Of a stretch of DNA of 64,000 bases, positions 63,829 through 64,000 are shown in pieces; within the stretch, counting starts at the first letter, position 1; every line of letters begins with the position of its first letter. This stretch comes from Hyphomicrobiales bacterium. Its GTDB lineage: Bacteria > Pseudomonadota > Alphaproteobacteria > Rhizobiales > Rhizobiaceae. The stretch spans positions 1 through 64,000 of the forward strand of contig JAFKJU010000031.1 of the NCBI GenBank assembly GCA_017305935.1, read 5' to 3'. A model generated the notes under the pieces. That model saw only the letters and a list, made by a program, of their open reading frames with translations, had not been told where the DNA came from and did no database searches. A program made the translations under genes and the position numbers.

Positions 63829-64000
63829 TCAACCGGAGCGAAAGACGACGCGGTTTCGTCCCTTCGCCTTCGCTTCATAAAGCGCCAGATCGGCGCGCCG
63901 GACGAAAGAATCGAGGCTTTCGCCGCCGCCCCGGGCGCCCACCAGGCCGATGCTCGCCGTCATGTTGATGACCGTGCCCGGCGCGACGGGAAAGCTCGCG
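63829..64000 (-). CDS. 3' end of a GGDEF (diguanylate cyclase) domain protein, runs off window
   Basis: The visible 57 residues (minus strand) read NMTASIGLVGARGGGES then FVRRADLALYEAKAKGRNRV and end at TGA 63831-63829. This is the conserved last third of a GGDEF domain (TASIG, ADxALYxAKxxGRN). The GGDEF signature itself lies outside the window. It converges on the DUF6616 gene with 137 bases between stops. Confidence 0.88.
   Translation of the reverse strand, partial: ASFPVAPGTVINMTASIGLVGARGGGESLDSFVRRADLALYEAKAKGRNRVVFRSG

Noticed and set aside
1-64000. CRISPR arrays, rRNA or tRNA genes
   Set aside because: No regularly spaced repeats or recognisable RNA gene sequence were found by eye on either strand. 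A tRNAscan or similar search could not be run.

Overview
The window looks like part of an accessory replicon (plasmid, chromid or genomic island) of a Rhizobiales alphaproteobacterium, probably Rhizobiaceae. This rests on high GC, tight ATGA-type operon coupling, many ABC-transporter catabolic operons with LysR/IclR/GntR/MarR/AraC-type regulators, a DUF1403-scpB pair of the kind found on rhizobial plasmids, and a rhizobial-type intergenic palindromic repeat. I see no rRNA, tRNA or CRISPR array and no replication origin. Taxonomy is inference from gene content, not from a marker gene.

Left end (1-9000): mobile and decaying DNA. It holds a clipped IS5-like transposase start, the convergent pair TcmP / DUF5131 (three-Cys-motif protein), DUF1403 and scpB copies that are both broken by point lesions, a Phd/VapC-type toxin-antitoxin module translationally abutting a tyrosine recombinase, then a mosaic of IS21, IS3, LysR and NAD(P)-binding protein fragments, ending in an intact dienelactone-hydrolase-like enzyme.

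9000-19800: a LuxR-type regulator diverges from a catabolic cluster. The cluster encodes an N,N-dimethylformamidase-like large subunit, an NMT1/taurine-type ABC importer, a HutC-type GntR regulator with two TGTA-N2-TACA-like boxes, a gamma-glutamyltransferase, a DadA-like FAD oxidase and a HisD-family dehydrogenase with two substituted metal ligands. It looks like a pathway for an N-acyl or gamma-glutamyl amine or alcohol; the substrate is unknown.

19800-25500 is another graveyard (bile-acid-symporter, TRAP permease, Fe-ADH, SDR and RND fragments, and a truncated GGDEF/EAL protein) around an intact LysR / alpha-beta hydrolase pair.

25900-39450: an amidase and a LuxR regulator, then a minus-strand operon (ketopantoate-reductase-like, ureohydrolase, peptide-type SBP, two permeases, fused ATPase). 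It diverges from an aldehyde dehydrogenase / MarR / thiamine-diphosphate enzyme set across a striking dyad operator.

40200-48110: a BCCT transporter, a fused E1 alpha-beta 2-oxoacid dehydrogenase, an acyl-CoA dehydrogenase, an IclR regulator and a CaiB-type CoA-transferase. Two near-consensus IclR boxes lie in the divergent promoters, giving a carnitine/betaine-like catabolic module.

48180-59575: two paralogous GlxA-like AraC regulators flank a tightly coupled operon (peptide-type ABC importer, four-carbon-acid-sugar kinase, class II aldolase/decarboxylase, class III aminotransferase). It may convert an amino sugar acid to dihydroxyacetone phosphate.

59690-64000: a cytochrome P450 and its 2Fe-2S ferredoxin next to a decayed ferredoxin-reductase start, then a MarR regulator probably read from a leaderless mRNA, an AlkD-like HEAT-repeat DNA glycosylase, a DUF6616 protein, and the 3' end of a GGDEF protein.
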